NCBI RefSeq assembly: GCF_902491285.1
Contig: NZ_CABUHK010000002.1
Coordinates: forward strand, 1-64,000
DNA: 64,000 nt
Source of the DNA: an uncultured Bacteroides sp.
GTDB lineage: Bacteria; Bacteroidota; Bacteroidia; Bacteroidales; Bacteroidaceae
Reading direction: 5' to 3'
The notes under the pieces are model-generated. The model was not told the origin of the DNA. It saw only the letters and a list, made by a program, of their open reading frames with translations, and ran no database searches. Made by a program: the position numbers and the translations under genes. Every line of letters starts with the position of its first letter. Position 1 is the first letter of the stretch. This document shows positions 26,541 to 37,100 of this stretch, in pieces.

Positions 26541-29003
26541 ATGATTATCTTGGTGCATAAATTAAAAGGTAGCTTGTATATGGGGAAGATTCAAGAGAAT
26601 GATGCAAGGTTGCAGCAGCTTGTATCAATGGCACGCATAGGATGGTGGGAGGTGGACTTTGATGAAGGAGTTTACTATTGTTCTGAGTTTGTAGCCGATT
26701 TGTTAGGAATAGAAGGGAATAAGATTTCTGCTAAAGATTTCGCGAATCTGATTTGTGAGAATTATCGGGAGCGTATTTTGGAGGAATTTCGCTCTTTCCG
26801 GATGATGGAGATTTATGAGCAGGTTTTTCCGATACATTCCAAATATGGGATGATGTGGGTCAGTACCAAGGTCGGTGAGAAGCGTATTACCAAAGAAGGT
26901 CATGTCCGCGTCATGGGTATGTTGCAATGTATTTCCCGGCAACGGATGAATATGCAGGAGCAGACGGTAGACCGGTTGAACTCTTTATTATCTCGTTTGA
27001 ACGGCATTTCCAAGTCATTGCTTGATTTTTTGCATTCTGATGATATTACCTTGGTTATCAATAAGATTTTAAAGGAGGTATTGCGCCAATTTCAAGCAGA
27101 TCGTACTTATATTTTTGAATTGGACAGGAAATTGCATACGGAAGTCTGTACCTATGAAATAGCAGTGGAGGGTATAAAAGAACGTAAGGTTTTATTGTCG
27201 GAATCTTCTATTGATTATGCCTCCTGGTGGACAGGACAGATATTGGCTGGTGATCCAATCATTCTTTTTACATTAAATTTGCTTCCTGATTCAGCCGGGG
27301 CGGATAAGCGTAGATTAGAGGAATATGGAGTGAAATCTACTATGGTGGTGCCTTTGAACTCAAAAGACGGAGTGTGGGGGTATATAGGGGTGGATATGGT
27401 GCGTGAGCACCGGAATTGGTGCAATGAGGATTATCAATGGTTTGTCTCTTTGGGTAATATTATCAGTATTTGTATGGAATTGAGACGCTCTGAATCTGAA
27501 GCCCGGCTGGAAAAAGCTTATTTGCAGAATATTTATAAGAATCTTCCTGCTGGTATCGAGTTGTATGATAAGGATGGGTTTATGACAGATTTGAATGACA
27601 AGGAGATGGAAATCTTCGGTCTCCGGCATAAGGAGGATGTGATAGGATTGAATTTATTTGATAATCCTTTGCTGCCGCAGGGATTGAAAGATAAGTTGAA
27701 AGCAGGAGCACCTATTGATATGTCGTTTAATTATGATTTCGACCGTTTGGACGGCTATTATTCTACTTCTCGTACCGGTACTATCAGTTTGATCTCGAAA
27801 TTCGCTCCACTTTATGATGCTTTGGGCAATCTGATAAATATATTGTTGATCAATATTGATAATACGGAAACAACAAATGCATATAGCAAAATACAGGACT
27901 TTGAGGAGTTTTTCACATTGATTGGTAACTATGCCAAAGTAGGATATGCCCATTTTAATGCCTTGAAATGTGATGGCTATGCTGTGAATAGCTGGTATCG
28001 GAATGTAGGTGAGAAAGAAGGAACTCCATTGAATGAGATTATCAAAGTGCATTCTCATTTTCATCCGGATGATCGCAGGATGATGCTTCGCTTCTTTGAT
28101 CAGGTATTGATACGGGAAGCCAGCCATCTGAGGCGTGATGTGCGTATATTACGTGAAGATGGCACGTATACATGGACAAGAGTCAATGTAATGGTACGCG
28201 ATTTTCGTCCGGAAGACGGGATTATTGATATGGTTTGTGTCAATTATGACATAACTGAACTGAAAGAAACGGAGCGGAAGTTGATAGCGGCAAGAGATAA
28301 AGCGGAAGAGCTGGATCGTTTGAAATCCGCTTTTCTAGCTAATATGAGTCATGAGATCCGCACTCCGCTGAATGCTATAGTGGGGTTTTCCAGCCTTTTA
28401 ACGGAAACGGAAGATATGAAGGACCGCAAGCAGTATATGGCTATTGTACAGGAGAATACGGAGTTGCTTCTTCAGCTTATTTCAGATATTCTTGATTTAT
28501 CGAAGATGGAGTCGGGAGCTTTTGAATTTGTCAAGAGTGATACGGATGTCAATCTGCTTTGCAGTGAGATTATCCGTTCTTTACGCATGAAAGTGCCGGC
28601 CGGTGTGGAGCTGGTGTTTGAAGAATGCTTGCCCGGATGTCATGTATGGGCAGACAAGAATCGTTTGAATCAAGTCATTTCCAATTTCATTAATAACGCT
28701 TTGAAGTTCACTTTTTCGGGCAGCATAACGTTAGGATATTATAGGCAGACAGATGGGTATCTGCGGTTTTATGTTCGTGATACAGGAATGGGAATCCCGA
28801 AGAATAAGATAAAAACAGTATTTGACCGTTTTGTGAAACTGAACAGTTTTGTTCATGGTACGGGACTTGGCTTGTCTATTTGTAAGAGTCTGGTGGAACA
28901 GATGGGTGGAACTATCGGTGTGGAGTCAGAAGAAGGAGAAGGCTCTTGCTTTTGGTTTACTTATCCTTATCAGGAAATGGCTGGTAGTATTCTGGTACCG
29001 TAG
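26541..29003 (+). CDS. Soluble PAS/GAF sensor histidine kinase
   Basis: An 820-residue kinase without a signal peptide or obvious membrane helices, so probably cytosolic. Order: PAS (about 25-125), GAF-like (about 160-315), PAS (about 325-440), PAS with PAC (about 450-580), HisKA with acceptor His near residue 604 in [13 protein letters not shown], and an ATPase domain with [18 protein letters not shown]. No receiver or output domain follows and no response regulator is adjacent, so it is an orphan. Translation may instead start at the in-frame ATG 26580, giving 807 aa. Confidence 0.88.
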   Translation: MIILVHKLKGSLYMGKIQENDARLQQLVSMARIGWWEVDFDEGVYYCSEFVADLLGIEGNKISAKDFANLICENYRERILEEFRSFRMMEIYEQVFPIHSKYGMMWVSTKVGEKRITKEGHVRVMGMLQCISRQRMNMQEQTVDRLNSLLSRLNGISKSLLDFLHSDDITLVINKILKEVLRQFQADRTYIFELDRKLHTEVCTYEIAVEGIKERKVLLSESSIDYASWWTGQILAGDPIILFTLNLLPDSAGADKRRLEEYGVKSTMVVPLNSKDGVWGYIGVDMVREHRNWCNEDYQWFVSLGNIISICMELRRSESEARLEKAYLQNIYKNLPAGIELYDKDGFMTDLNDKEMEIFGLRHKEDVIGLNLFDNPLLPQGLKDKLKAGAPIDMSFNYDFDRLDGYYSTSRTGTISLISKFAPLYDALGNLINILLINIDNTETTNAYSKIQDFEEFFTLIGNYAKVGYAHFNALKCDGYAVNSWYRNVGEKEGTPLNEIIKVHSHFHPDDRRMMLRFFDQVLIREASHLRRDVRILREDGTYTWTRVNVMVRDFRPEDGIIDMVCVNYDITELKETERKLIAARDKAEELDRLKSAFLANMSHEIRTPLNAIVGFSSLLTETEDMKDRKQYMAIVQENTELLLQLISDILDLSKMESGAFEFVKSDTDVNLLCSEIIRSLRMKVPAGVELVFEECLPGCHVWADKNRLNQVISNFINNALKFTFSGSITLGYYRQTDGYLRFYVRDTGMGIPKNKIKTVFDRFVKLNSFVHGTGLGLSICKSLVEQMGGTIGVESEEGEGSCFWFTYPYQEMAGSILVP

Positions 29004-29030
29004 AGGGGTTTGATTAATAAAGGTTTATAG

Positions 29031-29103
29031 CTGTAGGGGTGAATTGAGTTCATCCGGATACATTGATTTTGTGGTATCGGGTGGGAGCATTTCACCCCTA
29101 CAG
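29031..29103. repeat. 73-bp inverted-repeat element
   Basis: Perfect 13-bp arms CTGTAGGGGTGAA (29031-29043) and TTCACCCCTACAG (29091-29103) enclose a 47-nt interior with a second near-palindrome (CCGGATAC facing GTATCGGG). It fills the gap between convergent genes at the left edge of the polyene cluster. It could act as a terminator, but its size and nested symmetry suggest a dispersed REP- or MITE-like repeat. Confidence 0.6.
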
Positions 29104-29120
29104 TGAACCGGGATTATATG

Positions 29121-29696
29121 TTAGTCTAGTTTCTTCATGGCGCTGTGTACGGAACCTGCCCAATAATTGCGTAGTCCGAAACCGCGTGCTTTGCCGTTAG
29201 TCGGTGCACTATACAGAATCTCACGGGTTTTCGTGTTGAAGAATACAATTTGATAGGTCGCTCTTGCATCTGCCTTGTTTAAAAGCATGGCAATCATAAT
29301 CAATCCTGTTTTTTCTTCTTGAGAGAGGATAGGAAGTGTCTTGATGACTTCTTCTATCTGTTTTTCATCCAGGGTGTATCCGCTGTTGGTCGTCATGATC
29401 TCATCGGGATTGATGGTCTTGTTAGCATCGTTTACTGCCTCTAATGAGGTCACTTCTACATTGACACCCAATCTTTTGCCAATATCATACTTCTTCGGTT
29501 CAGTGATGAAAAGCTTGTTGATGTCATCAAAAGTATATTTGAACTGCATGGGGCCTTCTTTCGCTCCGTACACTTTGGCACGGGTAAAGTCTATGCCATA
29601 AAATGTCACAGAAGAGATGTCTTTCAATGCGTCTTTGTTTTGCCCGAAGCAAGCCATGCTGCTTACAAGGAATAATAAAACGAGTAACTGTTTCAT
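29121..29696 (-). CDS. Secreted protein of unknown function
   Basis: A 191-residue protein with signal peptide about 1-18 (MKQLLVLLFLVSSMACFG). The mature part begins KDISSVTFYGIDFTRAKVYGA and ends in a conserved-looking GKARGFGLRNYWAGSVHSAM segment. I do not recognise the family; a mixed alpha/beta periplasmic domain is likely. It lies 50 nt downstream of the PaaK-like ligase on the same strand, so it could be the last gene of that operon, but nothing in the sequence ties it to polyene synthesis. Confidence 0.7.
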   Translation of the reverse strand: MKQLLVLLFLVSSMACFGQNKDALKDISSVTFYGIDFTRAKVYGAKEGPMQFKYTFDDINKLFITEPKKYDIGKRLGVNVEVTSLEAVNDANKTINPDEIMTTNSGYTLDEKQIEEVIKTLPILSQEEKTGLIMIAMLLNKADARATYQIVFFNTKTREILYSAPTNGKARGFGLRNYWAGSVHSAMKKLD

Positions 29697-29746
29697 ATTA
29701 GTTCTTTTTTAAGTGTTGTTTTGTTGCTGCCAAAGGTAGAAAAATA

Positions 29747-31042
29747 TTATCTCAAATCAATAAATTTAACTATTTTTCGACTCATGGGCGGCATTTGTAT
29801 TTTCGCGATATACTCTGCCGATTCAAAATTGATACTCGGAGCCACCCGTACTTTGGAACGGAACAGGTCTTTGATTTCTTTAGCGAAGGCTTCGCTGCGG
29901 TTTTCACTTCCGATGCGGATCAGTATTTCATCCGTTCCCAGTTCATTGGTATAAACCTCTACAATGTAATTCTTGATATGGGGGATGTTATCCAGAATAT
30001 CGAATAAAGCGGGTGGGTAAAGGGTCGTACCTTTATATTTTATCATTTGTCCTTTACGGCCCAGTATGGAGCTGAGACGGATGGTGTTACGTCCGCAGGC
30101 ACAAGGTTCGGTATAATGGTAACAGATATCTCCGGTCTTGAAGCGGAGCAGCGGCATTCCTCTTACTCCCAAAGTCGTAATGGTCACTTCGCCTGCTTCC
30201 CCTTCTTTTACAGGTTGGTTGTTATCATCCAGAAACTCTACGATAATCAGTTCCGGCTGGAGGTGGCCACCGTGAAATTCATTACATTCGGTAAACGAGG
30301 ATTGCATTTCGGTAGATGCGTAGGTGGAGTAAAGTTGCAGGGAATCCCATTTCTCGTGTATCCGTTTACCCAGTGTGTTCAGGGTGAAATCGGGATTGCG
30401 GAGTGCTTCGCCTATGCATACACATTTCTGCATGGAGCAGTGATGGTAATCAATATGGTTCTTTTCGGCAAATTCAATCAGTTTGATCAGAAAGGAAGGG
30501 ACTACCATGCCGCAAGTGGGATGGATGCGCCGGATAGTGTCCCATTGCAGTTCGGGAATGCCGTTTCCCACACGGGCTACCCCCATGCCCAGCTCACGGG
30601 CTCCCATATAGTAGGCTAGACCCGCCATGAAACGTCTGTCGATAGTGGTCATCAGTTGCAGTACGTCTTGTCTGCTGCATCCGGTGGTGGTGAATGACAG
30701 ATATTCGTTGTAGGCCAGCCGGTCAAGGTCCTCGGAAGTCAATACGAAAGTGACGGGGTCGCCCAAGGTTCCCGAAGTGGTGACATAGTCAATAATTTCA
30801 TCGCGGCTCACGCAAATAAAATCTTCATTATGAAGTTGCAGGTCTGTCTTGGTCGTGACAGGTATTTGTTGCAAGTCTTCTATGGTTTTTATCTGTTGTA
30901 TATCGATGTGATGTGCTTGGAACAGACGTTGGTAGAATCGTGAATGATTCTGCAAATAAAGCAGTTCCTCAGCCAGCCGGCTTTCCTGATAGGCTTTGAT
31001 TTCTTCAGGGGAGCGGAATTGTATTTCCGGATTCTTATTCAT
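29747..31042 (-). CDS. PaaK-like AMP-dependent acyl ligase of the polyene cluster
   Basis: A 431-residue adenylate-forming enzyme of the phenylacetate-CoA-ligase branch. The phosphate-binding loop is VTTSGTLGDPVTF (about 87-99). A Cys-containing segment CACGRNT, usual in PaaK-like proteins, lies near 318, and the C-terminal swivel domain begins around ILGRKGQMIKYKGTTLYP. In aryl-polyene and flexirubin pathways an enzyme of this kind activates the aryl acid starter. Here the natural substrate would be the 4-coumarate made by the ammonia-lyase at 54.2 kb. It is the last well-supported gene of the 39.2 kb operon, 1 nt after the C45 gene. Confidence 0.85.
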   Translation of the reverse strand: MNKNPEIQFRSPEEIKAYQESRLAEELLYLQNHSRFYQRLFQAHHIDIQQIKTIEDLQQIPVTTKTDLQLHNEDFICVSRDEIIDYVTTSGTLGDPVTFVLTSEDLDRLAYNEYLSFTTTGCSRQDVLQLMTTIDRRFMAGLAYYMGARELGMGVARVGNGIPELQWDTIRRIHPTCGMVVPSFLIKLIEFAEKNHIDYHHCSMQKCVCIGEALRNPDFTLNTLGKRIHEKWDSLQLYSTYASTEMQSSFTECNEFHGGHLQPELIIVEFLDDNNQPVKEGEAGEVTITTLGVRGMPLLRFKTGDICYHYTEPCACGRNTIRLSSILGRKGQMIKYKGTTLYPPALFDILDNIPHIKNYIVEVYTNELGTDEILIRIGSENRSEAFAKEIKDLFRSKVRVAPSINFESAEYIAKIQMPPMSRKIVKFIDLR

Positions 31043-31043
31043 T

Positions 31044-32708
31044 TTAGTTGTTTATTTTATGTTCTATACGTTCTGATTCACTTCGCTTGGGGATAGGAAG
31101 CAAGAGGGCTTTCTTCCAATTGCGCAGGGCTTTGTCCTGCTGTCCTGTGGCATGATAGTAATCTCCCAGCAACTCGTACACATAAAAGAAATGAGGGTTG
31201 GCATGTTGGAAGGCATGCAGGGTCTGTTCGTCCAGCCGTTCTTTCTTTTTAATCTGCTTCCGTAGTACAGGAGCCAGTCTTTTGTAAGTCATCAGCTGTT
31301 GGTATTCCTGTTGTTGCAGGAAGGAGTCCGCAGGCACTGTCAGGTTTTCGGTATAGATTTCATGGTTGAAATCGATGGAGTCGCTGAAAATCCTGTTCAG
31401 GTCGTATGCCACGTACTTGCCGCATTGCCAGGGAGCGGTGGATACCCACATCCGTTTTTTCTCGGGTTGGAAAATGACGGAGTGATGGGCGATGAACTGG
31501 TTGATGGCCATTTCATTGGCAAGGCCCAGTTCCGCTTCTCCCACTCCTTTCCGGTTGCGCAGGATAGAGGCGGCTTTGGGGGCATCTATCGGTGCGTTTT
31601 CTTTCAGCAGTTCCTGCAAGCGGGCAAAGCGGTAGGGGCTGTCCGAAGTTTCTATGTTTTCCAGGTTCCGTTTGTCATGGCCGAAGGTTTCCGACTGGTA
31701 GTGGTTGGTACAGATGATCTGCTGCCCGTTTCCTGTGAATAAGGCTATTTTCTCCGGCGATTTCTCGATAATTGCGGCTCTGCCGTCCTTGGCCGAACCC
31801 ACCAGTATGGACTCCGAGACAAATGTTTTCCGTTTCCGGGCGATAGCGTATGCTTCCTCAATGGTAGAAGCATATTGCAATATTTCCCTGGTCAGAATGG
31901 AAATAGGGGTGGCGGATGCGGCAGGCAGATCCGATTTGGCGGCATTGATGGTGACAGTCAGCCCCGTTTCATTCATGCCGGAAAGGACACCGGTCATTCC
32001 GGCCCATCCCACGGATGCGAAGCGATATCCGTTTTCGGGTTGGTAAAACGAAACGAGCTTGTTGCGTGCAAAGGCGTCACCCATGTAGAAATCGAAATTA
32101 CGGCCGATGATAAGGGAAGAATCGGCACTGTTCTCACCCCAGCAGGCAAATGAACTGCATCCTACCAGCATATAGTCCTGCATGGCATGTCCCAAGTCGT
32201 GGGCGGAGTGGTAATTCAACTGACGCTCGTAGGGGGTGCCGATGAAATCATACTCATGGGTGCAGGAGAGGGAGATGCCATAAATCTCGTCCCGGTACTC
32301 TTCCGGCACATTTTTCCCCAGATTCCGGTTGAAAAGGACAATGAAGAAACGGAGGAATTTAAGATAACTTTCAGAGGGGACTATCTCTTTTATCTGATCC
32401 ACAAATACTTTTTCCTGAAAATAAAGTAAGTCGGAAGTCAGTTGGCCGATGGCTTTGCCTCTTTCGTAGGCAGGTCCGCTGACTTTCAGTTCCCAAAGTC
32501 CGCTCTCACTGTGCCGCAGGTAGTTTCCGCCATACTGCCGGAGGCTGTCTTTCCGTATCACACGATCCGTTTCAGGGGTAGACGCAAATTGCGGAGTCAT
32601 CATATCGGCAGATAGATAGAGATAACTCATGCCTATCATGATCGCCGCTATCAGAATCAACAGGGCCATCCCCCCGTACTTTATTGTTTTCTTCCAAATC
32701 TTATGCAT
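31044..32708 (-). CDS. C45-family Ntn-hydrolase / acyltransferase
   Basis: A 554-residue protein with one membrane anchor near residues 13-33. The C45 signature LVGCSSFACWG followed by LIIGRNFDFYM points to C184 as the N-terminal nucleophile exposed by autocleavage, as in acyl-CoA:6-aminopenicillanic acid acyltransferase. A C-terminal helical, TPR-like part (about 490-545) follows. Relatives recur in Bacteroidetes flexirubin-type clusters, where they might transfer or hydrolyse the polyene acyl group. The exact reaction is unknown. It overlaps the FAD-enzyme gene by 8 nt. Confidence 0.82.
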   Translation of the reverse strand: MHKIWKKTIKYGGMALLILIAAIMIGMSYLYLSADMMTPQFASTPETDRVIRKDSLRQYGGNYLRHSESGLWELKVSGPAYERGKAIGQLTSDLLYFQEKVFVDQIKEIVPSESYLKFLRFFIVLFNRNLGKNVPEEYRDEIYGISLSCTHEYDFIGTPYERQLNYHSAHDLGHAMQDYMLVGCSSFACWGENSADSSLIIGRNFDFYMGDAFARNKLVSFYQPENGYRFASVGWAGMTGVLSGMNETGLTVTINAAKSDLPAASATPISILTREILQYASTIEEAYAIARKRKTFVSESILVGSAKDGRAAIIEKSPEKIALFTGNGQQIICTNHYQSETFGHDKRNLENIETSDSPYRFARLQELLKENAPIDAPKAASILRNRKGVGEAELGLANEMAINQFIAHHSVIFQPEKKRMWVSTAPWQCGKYVAYDLNRIFSDSIDFNHEIYTENLTVPADSFLQQQEYQQLMTYKRLAPVLRKQIKKKERLDEQTLHAFQHANPHFFYVYELLGDYYHATGQQDKALRNWKKALLLPIPKRSESERIEHKINN

Positions 32709-34191
32709 TGCCTACTTTTTTTGCTAAATATTCCTGACCTACAAATTCCGAACAAGTGAGCATGGCTGTCAGCGTCACGCCCAAAGCGCCGTGTACATTC
32801 AGATTCTGCCCCGTGAGGAACAGATTCTTCAGTTTGGTGCGTGTGGAAACAAAACTGATTTGCGGATACTGGTAGTTTTTGACAATGCCGTATGCCGAAC
32901 CGTCTATGGTTCCGGTATAGTCCCGATAGCTCAGCGGAGTCGTGGTATGGATCTTTTCAATGCAATGATTCCAGTGAAATCCGAACCGCCTCAGGAACTG
33001 CAAGATCTGTTCCGTCTTTTCTTCTTTGAACTGGCGGTATGCCTCGCCACGGTGTTCGGGGGTCGTATCCGTCCATTTGCTGACCTCATCCATATACATG
33101 GGGGTCAGTATGGAAACCACCTCTGTGAATTTGCTGTTGCCGCGGGGTACTTGCATGGAGATCATGCAACTGGGGGTATTCCCTTTGTGCATCTCTTTTT
33201 CATACCATACATCCTCATTGCCGTGCAGGTATATATTATGGTTCTGATAGGGGCAACAGTCTTTTTTCATCATCAGATTCAGCGTGAATATCCCGTAACT
33301 GTTTTCCAGTGACTTGATGCGAGACACAAAAGCCGGTTTGATGGAATGGTTCTTATCCAGCAGGGATAAGGTGAGTTGCGGATGCAGGTTGGATATGACG
33401 TAAGTACTTTCCAGTATCTCTTCATGGTTCACTTCCACTCCTTGTATGGCTTCATCCTTGACAAGGATACGGGTCACTTCTTTCCGGTTCAGCACCGTAC
33501 CGCCGTTGGCACGTATGATATGGATTAATTCCAGACTGACTTGCATACTTCCTTCCGTGAAACGATAGGCGCTCTCCAGATAAGAGTTGTTAATCATGGC
33601 GTGTTCATAGAAGGTAGATTTATTTTTGATCCCGCCATAGAGCAGGGAGGTTGCGGCAAGTACATTCTGTAAATCCCTGTTCGTGGTAACGGATGCTATC
33701 ATCCCGGCTGCTGAGGTGGCAAAGAAATCCATGCCTTCTTGGGACAGGCGGCCTTTTTTCAGGTGGTCTGTGCTGATCAGGTTTCCCACCGATCGGATAG
33801 CTGCCACATACCGTTTTAAGTTCTCCCGTTCATGGGGGAATGAGTGGCACAGGGTTTCCATGAACCGTTCATGCCCCATGGCGTAATCATAGATAGCGTC
33901 TTTATAATAAATCCGGTCGAACACTTCTTCATCCATCCGTTTGATGGATAACTTGTCCATGATACCGAAATAACGGAAATACTGATTCATGATTTGTCCT
34001 TCATCCAGACTGCCGATATAGTGAATGCCGGTATCCATCCGGTGCCCGCCGCGTTGATAAGTCTGGAAGCAGCCGCCAAACAGTTCATTCTTCTCCAGCA
34101 CACAGACGTGGTAGCCCTCTTTGCTCAAGATGGCTCCGCATTCCAGACCGCCCAGTCCGCTGCCTATGATGATGATATCGTACTTACTCAT
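32701..34191 (-). CDS. CrtI/phytoene-desaturase-like FAD oxidoreductase
   Basis: A 496-residue NAD(P)/FAD-dependent oxidoreductase. The dinucleotide-binding motif IIIGSGLGGLECGAIL stands at the N-terminus, followed by LEKNELFGGCFQTY. The C-terminal FLTGQNLNVHGALGVTLTA matches the carotenoid-oxidoreductase signature. It may desaturate or isomerise the polyene; retinol-saturase-like reduction is an alternative. I start it at ATG 34191, which agrees with the nucleotide-binding fold. The longer in-frame reading starts inside the preceding gene. Overlap with that gene is 8 nt. Confidence 0.85.
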   Translation of the reverse strand: MSKYDIIIIGSGLGGLECGAILSKEGYHVCVLEKNELFGGCFQTYQRGGHRMDTGIHYIGSLDEGQIMNQYFRYFGIMDKLSIKRMDEEVFDRIYYKDAIYDYAMGHERFMETLCHSFPHERENLKRYVAAIRSVGNLISTDHLKKGRLSQEGMDFFATSAAGMIASVTTNRDLQNVLAATSLLYGGIKNKSTFYEHAMINNSYLESAYRFTEGSMQVSLELIHIIRANGGTVLNRKEVTRILVKDEAIQGVEVNHEEILESTYVISNLHPQLTLSLLDKNHSIKPAFVSRIKSLENSYGIFTLNLMMKKDCCPYQNHNIYLHGNEDVWYEKEMHKGNTPSCMISMQVPRGNSKFTEVVSILTPMYMDEVSKWTDTTPEHRGEAYRQFKEEKTEQILQFLRRFGFHWNHCIEKIHTTTPLSYRDYTGTIDGSAYGIVKNYQYPQISFVSTRTKLKNLFLTGQNLNVHGALGVTLTAMLTCSEFVGQEYLAKKVGNA

Positions 34192-37100
34192 GTTCCGGTT
34201 TGTTTTTTTGGAAGATATAAATCGTATTCGAGGTATATCTGTCATTAGGTAAAATCTCCAGCTGCATCCCACCTTCTTGCGCGATGCTCCTTATTTGCGC
34301 TTCGGATGTGAAACAAAGTTGTTCTGTCGTCTTGTTGAAACTGAAAATGCCGGTAGACAGCAGTTCCGTGAAACGGGTGAGGCGGTGTTTCCGGGTGTTG
34401 GCGGCATTGCCGTCCCGCACAATCAGCTTTCCTTCCGGGCGCAACTGCTCCATGCATCTGAGCAATAAGGTCCGCTGGTGCTCATAGTTCATATAATGCA
34501 GGATATCATTCAGTATGAATGCGTCACTTTCCGGCAAAGGGTATTCCAATGCATTGGCGTATACAAATTGCAGGTGGGGAGTGCGGAGCCAACCCTGTTG
34601 CGCTACTGCTATCTTGTCCTCATCATAATCAATCCCTGTAATCTCCCGTTCCTCGGAAAGTTGGGAAAGCATATAGCAAAGCGGTCCGAATCCGCAGCCG
34701 ATATCTGTAATCTGTCCTTTGACAGGAACCAGTTGGTTGAATAACCTGTAGTTATCTTCCATTTTCACCTTGATGCGTATGTACCATTCCTCTACCGGTC
34801 CTTTATAGATATAGTTCTGTACCAGATTTTCGTAGAAGACGGGATTGTCCGTTGTGCTTTGTTCCCGACAGATACGGGCATATTCTTTTTTCATCCGCGC
34901 GGAGATGTTTTTGGTACGTTCCTGATAAGTGGTTCCGTACGTAGCATCGTTGGCTGGGATACGCGGTAGAATCTCTGTCAGCATGATGCCTTTCCGTACA
35001 TTGAACGGCTGTGCCTTGGCTATGATCTTGCAGTTGCCGTAAAGGATGACCGGAATAATATCCAGTTGCAGTTTTTCCGACAGATAGAAAGCTCCTTTAT
35101 GGAAACGCTTCATCCGTCCGTCGTAGGTACGTGTTCCTTCGGGGAAAATGGCGATGGAATATCCTTCTTTCACCTTTTGGCGCATCCGTTCCACGTAAAG
35201 CTCGTAACCGTCTCCTACGTAATAGAAATCGGCATAGCGGATAATGGCTCCGAAGAAAGGAGAGTGCCATACCCAGTGATTGGTAACCATGACCAGTTTG
35301 GGAGTCAGTGCCAATAATACCAGTATATCGATGAAAGACTGATGATTGGCTATCAGGATGGCAGGCTTTTTAAACGTTTCTCCTGTCCGGTTTATCCTTT
35401 CTTTATGTACAAATGTGGCTATATGGATCAGGCTTTTGCAGGTGACATGTATCAGTTGGCAAAGTACTTGTTTCTTATAGGCTTTGCGGATAGGAAGCAA
35501 GGTCATGACAGCTATCAGCAAGCGCAGGAACAGGCATCCGATAAAGAACAGCAGGAACAGGCCGCCGGTTCTTGCCAGTCCTGTCAATGTATAAGGAGGC
35601 AACCCTTTGGAAGCGGGTGCTGTGATGAAGAACCGGAAAAGAATGGGTTGCAGCGTGTAGGCTACCAGTACGACGGCAATCATTCCCAAAATGGAGATGA
35701 GGGAAATGGACTGCAATGCCGGATGGCGTGCGAAGACCAACGTACCCATACCTATCACGGTGGTGAAAGCGGAGAAGAAGATGGCTGTTTTGTGCGAGTT
35801 CAGCAACTGCCGTCCTGTGCGGTACTTATTCTGCAATCCGTCCATAATGAAGATGCTGAAATCATCCCCGATTCCAAAAATAAAGGTGGACAGAATGATG
35901 TTGATGATATTGAATTCAATACCCAGCATGCCCATTAACCCCACAATGATAATCCAGCTGACCAGCATCGGCAGGAAACTCATCAGAGTCAGTTCTATGC
36001 GTCCGTAGGAGATCCATAAGGCAAAGAAAATCAGAAAAGAGGAGATATAAAGAATCAGATAGAAATCCTGATTGACGGCTGATACCCATTGGCTGGCGAA
36101 ATAGCCGCGGTCGAAGATAACCACCTTCTCTTTTGGTTGGAAAAGGGGGTACACCGCTTCCTTGTCGGTTTCGTTCATCCGTACCTGAGTAATCAGCATG
36201 GTCAGGGAATCGGCGGAAGTCTGCCATTCGTTCAGAAGCCGGGTAGTGATTTCATTCTGGTAGTCCAAAGGCTGGAACGGACGGTCGAGCCATTGGAAAA
36301 ACGGCTCGAATGCATGTTCACGAAAATGATAACGGGCAGCCTCTGTCCGGATGGTTTCGCGTAACCGGGCTTTCTTTTCCGGAGTCCAGTAGTTGTGCCA
36401 TTGTTTCAACCGTGCTTCCTGCACCTCTTCCGGTATCAGAAACTGTCCGGCAGAGGCGTAATCTTTTATTTTTCCTTCTTCTTTCAGTTGGGCGAGCAGC
36501 CGGTTCGTTTCGGCGTATTGTCCGGTAGCGTCTCCCATATCTTTGCCTGTACTGACAAAGAGAACAGTCTTTTCTTTCTTGTCAAAGAGTTCGGCCAGCT
36601 TGTTTTCCGATTGTTTCAAGTGGGCAGGCTCATAGTTCAGACTCATCATATCCTCGTTGAAACGCACGTTCTGCGAGGTGAATAAACATATTATGGTCAG
36701 CACGAGAATGCCCCCTACCAAGCCTTTGTTCTTTTCGTATGGATAAGCGTTCAGTTTCTCGATAAAGCGTAGCACCGCCCCTTGTTTTACATGCGCCTGC
36801 CCTTTCAGGAAATGCGGCAGATAGACCAGGCAAAACAGCGTGGTTCCTATCAAGGCAAGCGAGGCGAACAGACCGAAATCCCGTAACAGGTTGGAACTGG
36901 TAAAGAGGAGGCTGAAAAAGGCGCCGATGGTAGTAAAACTGCCTACGGTAAGCGGATAGGCGATTTCTCTGATTAATTGTTGTACCGATGATACATGATT
37001 CTGATGCGCCAGCATGTGTATGGAGTAGCTCAAGGCAATGCCCATTACGGCGGAGCCCGCACCTACGGCAATGGCTGAAATGCCGCCTTTGATAAAGTAG

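Noticed and set aside
34192..34272. N-terminal extension of the CrtI-like enzyme
   Set aside because: It lies within the methyltransferase domain of the preceding gene, and the nucleotide-binding fold begins right after ATG 34191.
35342..35938. A 198-codon plus-strand frame inside the trifunctional gene
   Set aside because: It is composed of Gln/Gly-rich antisense translation of membrane-domain codons, and the minus-strand protein is continuous and domain-supported.
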